Below, in pieces: positions 48,288-60,259 of a stretch of 64,000 nucleotides of DNA (position 1 is its first letter; every line of letters starts with the position of its first letter). The DNA comes from Oxytricha trifallax (Eukaryota; Ciliophora; Spirotrichea; Sporadotrichida; Oxytrichidae). The stretch lies in contig ARYC01000049.1 of the NCBI GenBank assembly GCA_000711775.1, forward strand, positions 62,001-126,000. Direction: 5' to 3'. A model generated the notes under the pieces. That model ran no database searches, was not told where the DNA came from, and was given only the letters and a program-made list of their open reading frames with translations. Both the position numbers and the translations under genes were made by a program.

Positions 48288-49457
48288 ATGGATAATCATA
48301 AAATTGATAAAAAGGTTGAAAAAATAGTGAGACTAAGCACAACTGTAATTGATGTCAGAGATTGTTTGCTAACAAAAGCAACTTTAACAGGCATTCCAAA
48401 GATTGTAATTCACTTACTAACTAATAAGCCTAAGAGGAGAAAAAAGCAGAAATACACCTGCTCTGCTGCTTAATCGAGAAAGACTTCTACTTCTAGGCTC
48501 TCATTTGAGAGCGATAGTGACAATAACTAAGAAGGGCTCTCTCATCAAGCTTAGTCATCTATGACTATAGTCATAACTGGCGATGAGAATAATATTATAC
48601 AATAATTATTATCCTAAGATTTAAATCGTTTAGATTATAGGAGTGTTGGTCAACTCAATTGCGACTATCTAAGACACTTTGAGATCAATCGACACTTCAT
48701 AATTTTTCTCTACGCCTCAATACGGTAACTTGTTGGTAAACGAAGCCCAGTCGCTGATATGGGAAAGTATCACTATGCTTCTCTTAGTTATAAAGAAAAA
48801 TTCTTCAGGCTCTATACCAATACCGAGATTCAATTCCTTCACAAGCAGGACTACTAAATTAAACTCAGCAATGATTATTCCATTTCCCATATTGCAGCTA
48901 AAAAAAAGTTGAAGAATGTAATCGGCCTCATGTAGCTGGTCAAAGGCCCTGGTCATATTGGACTAGTCTATCCGTTCTAACCGTACAACTTTGGTGACTG
49001 CCAGAGAATATAGTATGATCCTGTGTTGGCCTAGTCATTCTTACAACAGTTAATAAAGGGTTTTCAGGATATTCGTATTCTTGGATATGTCCACAGAAAA
49101 TTGAATCTTGTGAACATTATCTTGGAACCGAACTCTGAGGATTTAAGGATTGCGAACTTTGAGCACGCTAGTCTTATGACTTACCTAAAGTTGAAATCTT
49201 ATACCTCCTCGAAATTTTATACTCCTATCAGGGGAGAGTTTGTCATGTGGAATCCTATGGTCAATGCTTACAGCGTGGCTTCTATAATAGTGCACTCCCA
49301 TATTAACAGGAACTATTACGTCAATATCTAGTCTCATGATAAGCTAGTCGTGATTTGTGAGATAATTCACTATATTCCTCTCAGACTAGTATATCAAAAA
49401 GATCATTCAAGCGTTCTTTATGACTAAAGACACATGGTCATGGCTATCACTAAGTGA
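48288..49457 (+). CDS. Pseudokinase-like protein resembling casein kinase 2 alpha, 389 codons
   Basis: A single TGA-free frame with 13 in-frame UAR codons. The N-terminal ~110 residues are basic then Ser-rich and unrecognised (KPKRRKKQKYTCSAAQ, RKTSTSRLSFESDSDNN). The C-terminal half follows CK2 alpha: AAKKKLKNVIGLMQLVKGPG (CK2 has a KKKK-IKREIKILQNL-GGPN block), a helix leading to GYVHRKLNLVNIILEPNSED, then LRIANFEHASLMTYLKLKSY, and AYSVASIIVHSHINRNYY. The catalytic HRD is HRK and the metal-binding DWG/DFG is NFE, so both essential Asp are gone. In a shifted frame just beyond the stop the homology seems to continue (SWLSLSEITDLLDQVEFSQI; CK2 has EAIDFLDKLLRYD), implying a frameshift near 49,425. 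Either a diverged pseudokinase or a pseudogene kept open by chance. CK2 relationship is inference from motif order. Confidence 0.6.
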
Positions 49458-49712
49458 GATTACAGACCTGCTAGATCAAGTAGAGTTTAGTCAGATTAGA
49501 CTCTCTTGAAGATACATACCCACTAATCATCGTAGTCACATAGTCACATGACTAACATATGTAGTCATCATTTAAAGATGAAACCCCTAATTAATAAAAA
49601 GATTAACTGAAGCAATATGACTAACTAAAATTTATGATTCAATCCTAGATATCCGCGCTTAATAAATTATTTATAGATAAATGTAATTAAATTCCAAAAG
49701 TTAATTATGTAA

Positions 49713-49736
49713 TTGGCGCGGAAAAATTCCGCGCAT
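49713..49736. promoter_or_regulatory. GC-rich palindrome with E2F-like half-sites
   Basis: TTGGCGCGGAAAAATTCCGCGC is an inverted pair of GCGCGGAA in otherwise A/T-rich DNA, with another CCGCGC nearby at about 49,652. The half-site matches the E2F/DP consensus (TTTSSCGC). It lies about 80 bp upstream of the next ORF, where a promoter element could act. It would also fold as a stem-loop. Confidence 0.4.
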
Positions 49737-49809
49737 ATAATCAGCGAGGATAATTATCTGCTCACATAAAAATGGGTTTGTTTATATATGCATCTGCGAG
49801 TCCTAAAAT

Positions 49810-50118
49810 ATGACTATAGTCTCAATATTATATTAGTCTTTGTGGATTTTCCCTGAGAGCTAACTAGCCGGGGTTTTTAAAAACAGAGAACTAGAGAGGG
49901 ACCAAACAATCAGCCAAAAAGAATACAAACATCCCTGGAAGGGGCAATTAGAAGTTGCACTGACCGAGATAACCTAGGGTTTGGGCCAACGTAGAAATGC
50001 CCTTACTACAAAGCGCGTAGGAACTCAGAAGTCATTGTTCGTCCGAGAGTACCTTGAAAGGTTTGATGTTAAATCATATAAACGGTTGATAACCTCCCGT
50101 AAATTAATTCAATGGCTA

Positions 50119-50150
<32 letters not shown>

Positions 50151-50190
50151 ATTAGTCTTTAAAATTAATTTACTCATATATTATTAAATA
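49810..50190 (+). CDS. Small basic protein gene, unrecognised
   Basis: ATG 49,810 opens a frame with UAR = Gln: FKNRELERDQTISQKEYKHP, WKGQLEVALTEITQGLGQRR, KRVGTQKSLFVREYLERFDV, KSYKRLITSRKLIQWLK, followed by a poly-Ile tract from the ATC microsatellite. GC content over 49,855-50,100 is far above the flanks. The frame stays open past the repeat into A/T spacer, so the natural end is uncertain. Basic and helical; might bind nucleic acid. No family recognised. Confidence 0.42.
50122..50150. repeat. (ATC)n microsatellite
   Basis: About nine to ten ATC units, translated as poly-Ile in the frame above. Confidence 0.9.
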
Positions 50191-50199
50191 ATTATAAAC

Positions 50200-53160
50200 A
50201 TAAAAATATGCATTAATTTAATATTTTAATTTATTAGAGAGTATTATTCTTAAAATAAACCTATAAACTTTTCCAAATTATGATTATGAATAAACCACAA
50301 TTTTACTATAAATGACTATAGTCATGACTAATTAGACTTAATCTTACATATAATCTTTTAATATTAAGATTAATACAATCATCTATTTTATAATTTTCGA
50401 ATCATGGGTATTATTCCTTCATAATTTATAAATATAATTTATATAATTTTTGCAATAATTTTTAAATTGAACCAAGTTCTCAATTATGTAAATTGAATTC
50501 TCATTGTCATAATTTGAAAACAAACATTAGAATTTATTTTTTATACAAAGCTTATATTGCATTTTTTCTTTAAGCTTCTCAAAAATAAATTTTGCACAAA
50601 TTTAATTTATATTAGATATGTCTTTAAAAAGTTATTTAGAAAATTGTATATCAACTTTTCAATGGATCAAGATCGAATTATTACAACCTCAAAATTAAAG
50701 AGATTTAAAGAAATTTGAATTTATAATTGATATACTATTTTCTGTGATATAAATCGCTATTAAAGAAAAAATGGTGTCTCATGTCTCCAACATGGTAAGA
50801 TAGGCAAGTCTTTCTTTAAATCTTGTAAAAAGTCGATAAATTATTAGTTTTGTTAATAGTTAATCGAAGTTATTATGTTTTAATATTTGCGATTGCAGCC
50901 ATAAAATTTACTACATACGTTATCTGAATAATTTCATGAATCTTTCCTATTCTATAATGTTTATTAATAAGATTATTGCTAAAGATTATTAAGAATATAG
51001 TGGAATTAGTCCAAGTATCAATTAAATAAAGTTTTTTTTTCAGATGAATATCTGAGCTTTTTTAAATAATTTCAATAAATTTGAATGAAAATATTGCCTA
51101 AGAGCTCAATATCTGAAACTATATATTTTAGGTAAATTACTCTTCTGATCACAGAGTTTTTTAAATAATCAAATAACTGCAATTTTTTAGTATAAAACTT
51201 AAGTTTTGATGTCTTCAATTACTCTTTTAAAAATCGGTTAATATTCCTAAAATAAGTGATTTAGCAATTAAAGGGATAAATAAATTGCTATTTAAATGAA
51301 TTATAAGTAAAAATGTAATTAAATAAAATTAAGGCTGATTAGCTTAATATATTGTCATATAAATTGTTAAGTTAAACAGAGTAGTATATGCTTTAATATA
51401 TAAAGTTATTAAGTAATTATTTTAAAAAGAAAAAATAATTTAGTAATGTTAAGTCTAAAAATAATTAATATTAAATAAAATTAAAATTGTTAATATTATC
51501 TTTAATTCAGGATTTAAACAATTCTATCTAGAAAAAAATTTTAGTTTTATAAGATATATATGCAGTTTATTTAGAATTTTTTTGATAAATGATTTTATAA
51601 TAATCATAATTTATTATCTACAAATTAATTAAATTAAGAATTTTTAAGAAATATTTTCTCGAACTTAACAATTTAAGTTAATTCTATTTAGAATTATAGT
51701 TAATTACAAAAAGATATTGAGATTGATTATAAATAAAAATATATTATATTATGTTTTGCTATATTTATATTTGTATTTTCTTAATGTATTTATTAATATG
51801 TCTTAATAAAAAAATTATAGTTCATCATGTATACTGTCATGTCAAACTTCTAATAAACCTAATTATATATTTATTACCTAATCGTCAACATTTTAAAAGT
51901 ATGCGATGCATCGGCAAGTTTTGGAAATTTGGCAATAAAACTAGAATATCATTACATTTCCTAACATAGTATTTAAAGTAATTTTAACTGATTTTAAATA
52001 AATTATTATACTATTTTAATTAAGTTTTAGTGATTAATAGAAACTTACTTCCTTTTCTTGTAGTAGGAAAGATTAAATATCTTTTCTAAGTTTGATTTCA
52101 TCCATCTACTTTAGATAAAAATTAAGAATTATTTATTCTATAATTTTGAAGTATTGAGCCATAGAGTGGATCCTATTATTATTGAGATTTCCGTTTATAT
52201 TAGGCAATTATTATTCTGTTTAATATTCTTTCTTAAACTAGTTAATTTAATATGATCTTTGATAAAGCCTGAAAATGCTTGTCTCAATTTTTTATTCTAA
52301 AAGCTTTTTAAATCTCTTATTAAAATTTCTACTTAAAAGAATCTTTCTTTCATTATAAAGGCTTCTTCTTATTATTAAAGGATGTCAGTTTCATTAGTGG
52401 TTGAGTCTTATTTAATTCTATTTAATATTGTTTTGACTTAAAATATTTTTTATTCAATTTAAAAATTTATGTAATAATTGATTTCAATAATTATTATTCA
52501 ACCTTCCTTTCAGCTTATAATAAAGCCTCCCAATTTTTATTAAATAACTCTGTAAATGTGATTTAAAATTTCTAAAAAATATTACAAGCTTTGTTAATAG
52601 AGATAAACGATAAACTATTTAATTCTAAATCATTTTCTCGCTAATAAAATAGATAACTTTACAATTCATAATTTTTATCTGTTACTTTTTTAGATTATGA
52701 TAAATAATATTCTGTATTGTAATTTAATATAATTTTAGCTTTGCCATTTATAAACTGTAAAAAATAAAGTAAAATATTATAAGGGAAATACATTCTTAAT
52801 ATAATTTCACGTATTAGTAAAAAGGGCATATATTTTTTTTATAGAAGTATTATAAGGAAATAAAAGTTATTAAACAAATAATCAATTTTACATAATAACA
52901 GAAAAAAAATAAGGCAAAGAAAAAATGATAAATATAATATAATTTGTTTTAATAAAATATAGTATCTTGTAATAAAATCTGCATAGAATCCCATGAACAA
53001 AATAAAAAAATAATAAGAATAAAAAATAATATAAAATAAAGATAATGAATAAAACCTGCAAAGAATACCACAGAAAAACTGAAAAATTAATAAAAATAAA
53101 TATAAATATAGTTTGATGGATAATAAATTAAGGTAAGATAAATGAGCAATTATTAAACAG
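50200..53160. other. AT-rich spacer
   Basis: Nearly 3 kb without a supported gene. Open frames here are hydrophobic or Lys/Asn/Ile-rich products of A/T runs. Confidence 0.6.
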
Positions 53161-53249
53161 TGTTGAATAATAAGCAAAATTTTATTCTTTATCATTATTA
53201 CTTTCAGCTCTTCTCTCTTGCTTATTTGCTTCATTTTCCATTTCGGTAC

Positions 53250-54900
53250 TGTTGGTTTTCCTACCCTTCAGTTTTAGCACTTTTTCTTATTCTCATCTCT
53301 TGGTCAACTGCTTCTTACCCTGTCTTTCTCCCTGAAATCTTAGGATCATCTCTGGGTTGAGTTTAGACTAGTTTATATTTGCCAATTGCTCTTGCTGTAT
53401 TTCCGTATTTTCTCCACCGTATACTGTCAGTGTAAATAGGTATTCCTCTACTTCTGCTCCTTCTTCAATTCTTTCACTGTATCTCCCTTCTTACTCTTCA
53501 AGAATTATTTTGATTTGCATTTTAGATTCGTTTTTAAGAACTAACTCGTTCCATATGTTGATCTATGAGTACGTGTTTGTGTTCTGACTTCCGTTCTCCT
53601 CAAGCTCCGCCTACTATAGCATTTCGTTTCTTCTCTCTCTCTCTGATTATATCTGCCGTCTTTTTTTCTACCGTAATTCCTGACTTCCTAATCTCAAACT
53701 TCATTAATTCTACTTCAAAGTTTAACATCAGGTAGTACCTTTACTTGCTTTATCAGTCCTTAACAAAAGTATTAAAGATAAGTTTCCCTACAAATTTCAG
53801 TGCCAGATAATTTGTTATGAGAATTGCATCACTTAGCAATCCTCTGGATTTGTAACTTAGTTAGTCTCATGTTTGAGGAAAATCTTATTAGTTCTGTAGT
53901 TCTTTCCCATTATCTCAATTACGATCGTGTAGATCTGTGCTTAGTAATTTTAGATAAGGGCTAAGATTCATACTTTTTAACTTGAATAAAAAACTTCAAT
54001 GGCTAATGACTCTTTGAAAACCCTTTGAATTACCCAATTTCTTCAACCCTTTTTGCTGCTTTGGCAACTTAATGGAATTATGATGCTCTATACAACTTGT
54101 TGTTCTCTCAAAAATTGATTTTATTCCAGCTTCCAGTTTGTTGATACAATTGTTTTCTCTGCTTGCACAACTCCTTAGTCATTCAGGACTAATGTTGAAT
54201 ATATCATTTGTGACGTCTTTTATTCACTGAATTAGACTTCCTAAAACATATTGTTTTCCTAAATTTGTCTCATTGGGATCAAGTCCTCATATATACAAAT
54301 TTTATTTATCTTTTTCCGGTGATTTTCTTGTTTCTCTGACAATAGGTCCCTTTCTCTTTTTCATCTTTCCCTTGCTTATTCTATGTCATGAAATATTCCC
54401 ACTAAGGCCTTCTTGAGCTTGTTATTGATGCTGGGCAGCAATCTATAGTAGTCATCAAAGCAGTTTGAGTGACCCAGCTCCTTTAAGTGTAAATTATTTT
54501 ATCAAATCATTATCAAGTTACTTCTGAGAAGTCAATTAGATTATTGGATTCATCTAGTCTGCTTGAACACAGTCAGGTCAATCCTCATGTATTTTGAACC
54601 TTATCCTTTTTGCTTTGGTTTCATTTATCTTTTAAATTTTCAAATCTTTAGTCTACTATTAAAGCCCATTTGCTTGTTTAGCGAAATTTTATTATATCAT
54701 TCTTCTTTAATCCGAGAATATTCTTAGACTTACACCTATCTCTTTGATTTCCTTTACTTTCAACCACAATTGGTCCTTCTGGTTAATGTTGTAATCTCTG
54801 AAGTTCAACTTCTTGTTGCCATAGCTTTGGTGTGGCTAGTTTTGGTATGGTATTTATCCTTATACACTTCCTTCTTGTTAACTTCTTTTCTTAAAATCAA
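53250..54900 (-). pseudogene. LINE-associated ORF1-like block, second copy, heavily decayed
   Basis: On the minus strand from about 54,890: SYGNKKLNFRDYNINQKDQL, WLKVKEIKEIGVSLRIFSD, NFAKQANGLQQQTKDLKIQK, RIRFKIHED then TGA, CVQADQMNP. The order VKEI ... KQ.GF ... HED..CVQ.dQM matches the block at 17.3-19.0 kb, so both derive from one ORF. It is broken by frameshifts and TGA codons and cannot be followed clearly below 53.9 kb. Confidence 0.45.
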
Positions 54901-55009
54901 TAATTAGATTCTCTATTTTTATTTAATTTATTCTGAAATTTAATTCTTATTTTCTTTACATTCTAATATTTATACCTCATGTTTTTTAATTAATATTTTT
55001 GGATGTTCA

Positions 55010-55860
55010 GATTTTTCAATCTAGTCTTTTCCCTTGATCTGTTATCTTTATACATATCATACTATAAAGAGTTTTTAATTTTCTAGAAGTAGCTACTGTT
55101 TTTAAGTCCTCTTATTCATTCTTCTTGCCAAGCCGTGTTTGCATAGTTTCTTATTGTGTTTTGAAGTTCAAATCTATTAATCTATGGTCTCTCAAAACTT
55201 TGTTAAATCTCATTGAATTCTCAGGTTCATTCATTAAATTACAGTTTTTCATGTGACTTGATTACACATAAATTTTGTGTTTGTTACAGTAGTGGCTCAT
55301 CCCATAACTTACAATAGTCCTTCCATAATATATTGAAATTATAGTGTCCATCGCATCTTTATTAAGAATAGATTTTTTATTCAATTTTTAAGTTCCTACA
55401 TCTTTTCCTAAATTTGGTTATTTGTTTCTTTAATTTTTATTTAATTCTCTATATTATAAATACTATCTCAATACTCTTCAGACTTTGTTGTTCTATTATT
55501 TCACTAGTCCCACTTTCATTAAGTTGTGTGATGTAGCGAAGTATTCTAATTGAGATATCTCTAAAGATTTTATATGCTATTTTTAAAGCTAAGTCTCAGC
55601 TTTATCTTTTTCATCTAGATAAACGTAGCCTTTTGCTACCAATGATGTGTATTTGTATAATATGAGGGATATAATTTGGAGAACCATATATGTATCTCAA
55701 GTCGTTGCATCTATTGATCTAAGAAGGTTTTGGTAGAAGTAAGTTTAATTTTTTAAAATCATCCCTATCCAATTATATGTTTATCTCAAGGTCCTAAACC
55801 TAATCTACTCTTTCAATCCCATTAATGTGTAATACCCCCTTGAGGAACTGCTAAAATTTA
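55010..55860 (-). pseudogene. LINE ORF2 3' part with C-terminal domain
   Basis: A clean frame reads TIVSYGMSHYCNKHKIYVQS, HMKNCNLMNEPENSMRFNKV, LRDHRLIDLNFKTQQ, TSRKLKTLYSMICIKITDQG and ends at TGA near 55,010. It keeps the Cys of the HYC-x2-HK motif that the 19.5 kb copy has lost. A GA(A/G)-rich RT block B-like sequence (CCTCAAGGGGG on the minus strand) lies near 55,830, next to the foldback. The upstream RT is missing, cut off by the foldback insertion or rearrangement. Confidence 0.65.
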
Positions 55861-55938
55861 TTTTCTTATATTTTTTAAATCTCTCAAATCATTTTAATAT
55901 CAAAGTAACATGCTTTATCTCATTAAATAGTTCTTTAT

Positions 55939-56302
55939 TAATGAAACAGTGACAACTCAAATCATAGTTACCTATCCCATTTGCTTCATAAAATACATTT
56001 GATTTTGAATAAATATTGCTCATTTTGTTTTAAATTATTATATTTATTTCATTTTTAGTTGCACTTATTTATTTAATGAATCATAGCTGTTGCATCTCTA
56101 TGAAGTTTTTTAGTATAATTATAATTGCTTGAGTTTACCCAATGATAGTAACAGCTATGATTCATTAAATAAATAAGTGCAACTAAAAATGAAATAAATA
56201 TAATAATTTAAAACAAAATTAGCAATATTTATTCAAAATCAAATGTATTTTATGAAGCAAATGGGATAGGTAACTATGATTTGAGTTGTCACTGTTTCAT
56301 TA
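55939..56302. mobile_element. Foldback element, 153 bp arms
   Basis: Arms 55,939-56,091 and 56,150-56,302 are near-perfect inverted copies, with termini TTAATGAAACAGTGACAACT and a 58 bp loop. The flanks CCCCTTGAGGAACTGCTA and TAGCAGTTCCTGAAGGGG are also inverted to one another, so a second, older inverted pair encloses it. It lies between two LINE remnants on the same strand. Non-coding. Confidence 0.75.
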
Positions 56303-56559
56303 TTCTAGCAGTTCCTGAAGGGGCCGTTACCCTATTTTATTAATCATATTGACAACTTTGAATACTTTCGAATCAATCATAAACACAGTTATTTTCTAGT
56401 TTGGTTTAAAGTTTAGTGTTATTATTAAATCCTTGAAATATTCTAACATTTTAATTATTTTCTGTTTTTTTTTTACATTGATGATGATATCGATTTCAAA
56501 CGCTAACAATTTTCATTATTGTATCAATTATTTTAACTCTATTTGAGAGTTAATGATTT

Positions 56560-58760
56560 CTTGCAGATAAATGTTAAAGAGCATTGGAGATTATCTACTT
56601 CCTTATGTTACTCCTTTTTCTGCTTTAATTACTTTTTTTTCACAAACTATCTTGTTGTCCCTGTATAGTTCTTCAATCAATCAGACAATTATCTATCTTG
56701 TTCATATTCTACTCTTTGTTATAGGATTTATTGTTATTTGTCGAATGACGATAAAATAGAGAAGTGACCTCGACCACTTCTCAACTCACCAATTACGCGG
56801 TTACGCCTTTCTAGACAGAGTTATAAGCTTTTTATTGATCTATAAATAAATAGCTTTTCTGCACTTACTCCTACTCCTTAATTCTTTTGATATGATCTAT
56901 AAGTCTAATAAGATTTGGGCGAGTCTTTTTGTTTTTTTTTTAATTCATTTTGGTAATTTCCAGTTTTTACCACTCCCTTTTTTACTCCTGTAGTTCGTTT
57001 CCTATCACTTTTTCGATCATTTTGCTCAGATGTAAATTTATCATTAAAGGTATAGTATTAATTTCGGGGTATTATCCTTCTTAGTTTTTGCTCAAAATGA
57101 CTAGTCTTTTCTCGTTCAGATATTTGGGGAATCTTCCACAATTAATTCATTCCGCTATATTCATGCTGAATACCTATTTGAGCTAATCCAACTTCGCTAT
57201 CATATTACATCAAATCCGTCTTTTCCTATTACCTTGCATTCCGTTATATTTTGTACAACATCTGCATCATTGCAGAAATTTTGTGTATTTAGTTCATTAA
57301 TCATTGCTGTGTTCCCTTGTTTTACTTATTTTTGTCTCTCCCCCTTACTCCTGTTATCTTTAAAAAGTTGATTGTAATGTTCTACTATGATTTACATGGT
57401 CAGCTCTCCTTGCAGCACCCTTAGATTTATTACAATTAGGCATTTTATTGGCTGTGCCTATTTTTTGTATTTTGTTCATCTCGTTACTAAGTAGAAGAAC
57501 CTTTTAAATTCGTTTCTTCCCAAGCAATGTACCATATCTCTAATTTTCTCCTTCCATTATTGCTCCTAAGTGTGTAGGTATATGCTGTTGTTGCTAGATA
57601 TGTTATTCTTAACAGCCCATTATGGAAGTTGTTGTTACCAACTCTTAGTTTTGACTTGTTTTATTAATTGTTTGTTCCAAATCTTCTGCTTTTATCTCTT
57701 TATCTTCCACTATAAACGTTTCCCAACATTGCTTTCTAACATTTGATATGCTTATCGTCTTCTCTCTATATGTCATCTTCAGATCGTTTTAATGAAATTT
57801 AATCTTTAGATTTTACTTGTAGCAATTTAAGGTCTGTTAATTGGTTTAGGTCCACTTGAATTTATTCTAAGTTCGAGAAAATCTAATCATATTAATTTCC
57901 TCTTGTGTGAGTCTCCACTCCTTTTGGTATTGATACTTTTAATCTTTCTTTCTTCAGTCTATTTCTCAGTTTTTTAATGTGGAAGTTAAAATCACCCAAA
58001 ACTTTTAGTCTTTGTTTGTCACACTTTTGTTTCATTGATCTGATTATGTATATTACTCTGTTTTATATTTACATCCTCATTTAATATGAAGTTATGTATA
58101 AGGTGATTATATGAAGAGGGTCACCTTCCACATTAAGAATATTCCATGTCAAGTATTGAAATAAAGTTTTATTGTCTTCATTTAGAACTTCGAATTATTG
58201 AGATTCTAGCTAATTGGGTTTGTGTTAAATTTGATATTATTACGAAAACCTTTTTAATCTCGTTTCTACGAGGCCTATGAAGTCTGGCTTTTTTTCTTCT
58301 ATCTCTCATCATTTGGTCTTAATTCAATTTTGAGTTCCATCCTTTCACGTTTTGTAAACATATTTTTAGTTCTGAAAATTGCGCCGCTATTTGTCTCTTG
58401 TTTTTTATTACTTCTAATCTCCTTTTACTGAGCTGATTCTCTTCAAATCTTTTATTTCTTCTAATCAATCCTTCAGCTTTTCTCTGTGCTAAAAAGAAAT
58501 GAATATGTAGATTATTTTCTATTGGAATAAAACATTTAGAATTCTTTTAATTATTATTAGTAAGAACTAGAGCATTAATGTCTTTTAGCTTTGATTATCT
58601 TAAATCCGTCTTGAATATTCAAAATAATCTTAGATTATTCTTTACTAAAATTGTTTAGGTGATTTCTACACTTTTCATATATACTAGAGGCTTCCTTTAC
58701 TTTCCGATATTTTTTGCTTTTTCTTCCATCTTGTTACAGCTGAGTTCTTCCTATCATTTT
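56560..58760 (-). mobile_element. LINE copy, 5' part (endonuclease and RT), decayed
   Basis: Minus strand: EIEEKKPDFIGLVETRLKR at 58,308-58,250 (endonuclease, with the catalytic Glu in ETRL), and YLFIDQQKAYNSVQK near 56,840 (RT block A; the second Asp of the family's YDS is Asn and Trp is UAG). A block B remnant lies near 56,590. Frames break often. It ends at the foldback region, so the C-terminal third is missing or is represented by the 55.0-55.86 kb remnant. Confidence 0.68.
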
Positions 58761-59040
58761 ATTTTATAAATTCTAAATAATATTAGTATTATATATAATT
58801 AAGTATCTTGAAATGAAATCAGCCAAGGATAACACGAACAAACTGAAAATATTTGAAAATAATTAATATATGAAATAATAACTAAGAACCAAAATTAATT
58901 AAAAATTGGCAAATCAAATGCGGTAATTATTCAGCTAGACAAGTGGCCAACCAATCATAATTTTATTTATAATAGGAAATTGATAAATAAAAAAAATTAA
59001 TGATTAAAAATCAAAAATTAAAATACTATTATTACTATTA

Positions 59041-59440
59041 CTTCTAAAGATTGAAGCTAGAGCAAATACAAAGTAAGTTAAAGCAGTTGAGGCCGAAGGA
59101 AGTGGCCCCAGGAACAAGCCAGTACAACTATTACTGCAAAAACAGAAGCTGGCGCCAAAGAGCTTAGTTCTCTAACTACAAGGTGAATTACTGATGACGG
59201 CAACTCCAATGATCTCGATGCCTACGAATTCAAGAAAACTACACAAAACTGCAACATTGAAAAGTGCATCGACAACATCAGGAAAACATATGATAAGGAC
59301 AAAGAACAATAATTAAATTATCAAACTACCGATCATACTGGAGGTATGGGATGTGCCGCCTTGGAGAATACCTTAGTTGCAGGTAGGGAGCTAACTGGCA
59401 GTCTTCAGTGTACCAGCAGAAGTCTTTGAGAAACCTTATG
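59041..59440 (+). pseudogene. LINE ORF1-like head fragment
   Basis: Locally GC-richer. One frame reads KEVAPGTSQYNYYCKNRSWR, QRAQFSNYKVNY; after a TGA and shift another reads ITDDGNSNDLDAYEFKKTTQ, NCNIEKCIDNIRKTYDKDKE, HTGGMGCAALENTLVAGREL, then TGA. It lies upstream of ORF2 in the same orientation. No zinc knuckle or RRM is visible. Assignment to ORF1 rests on position only. Confidence 0.4.
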
Positions 59441-60259
59441 TTTATACCCAACTGACTAATTTAAGGTATAGTTTATTTAATAGTAATAATAGTATTATAT
59501 ATTAAGTCTAGAATTTTTGATTTCACTTACCTTTAGCGATTATCTATCTATCTATTTATCTAATTAAAAATTAAAATGTAAAACTTGTTAAACAAAGAGG
59601 AACCATTATTGCATTTACAAAAATTATGTAAGTTACAATTGAAATATCTAAATTTATCTTAATACTCTTTCATAAATACTACAGAGACTTGTTGGGTAAA
59701 AGACGTGGCTTAAGCATGAGAAGAAAAAAAAACTAATTCACACAGATGGAGATGTATATGAAGGTGAGTGGAAAGTTTTTATTGCTATTTAATTTAATCC
59801 AAATGCTTAATTTTATTATTAATTTTCATTTTAATTAAAGCTTTCTTATCATTTTTCATAAATGGGATAAGAAGACTACCAGTTTACATAAACGAACAAG
59901 GGAAAGAGGAGAAGAAGATTTCTCAACAGACATTTGAAAAAACTTTTGAACATTAAACTTCAAACTCATGAAATTCAATATTTTAAAACCAAAATTTTTA
60001 TTTACAATAAAACAATTGGAAGAATATAAACTAATTTTAGGCAAGGACTGACAATAGCCAACAACTCGAATTTTACCAATTTTTGAGAGAAACAAAAGGA
60101 TATGTGTAAAGAAATGAAAGATTTGCAGAAAAACAAAGATAAAAAAGGAGAGAGCTGGCCATCAACAATAGAAGATAGTTAAATAAGAGTACAATTGAAT
60201 ACAACATTTGCCTTTAGAACGTTAGAGGATTAAATTATAAAATGAAGCAGGACTAGATA

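Larger units (their letters stand above)
48557..50325. promoter_or_regulatory. Three copies of the 12-bp palindrome TGACTATAGTCA or its 11-bp core
   Basis: ATGACTATAGTCA occurs near 48,558 (inside the kinase-like gene) and near 50,308. A copy lacking the last A lies at 49,810, at the ATG of the next ORF. Related TAGTCACA/TGACTA half-sites cluster near 49,530-49,570. Repetition within 1.8 kb suggests a protein-binding site, but its role is unknown. Confidence 0.35.

Noticed and set aside
49860..50100. Possible 5S rRNA or tRNA in the GC-richer segment
   Set aside because: No A/B box arrangement, no cloverleaf and no 5S core could be found; the segment reads better as protein.
52839..53234. 131-codon minus-strand ORF, very hydrophobic
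   Set aside because: Composed almost wholly of Leu, Ile, Phe and Tyr from A/T-rich, partly repetitive sequence (CTGCAAAGAATACCAC and CTGCATAGAATCCCAT units); no protein-like complexity.
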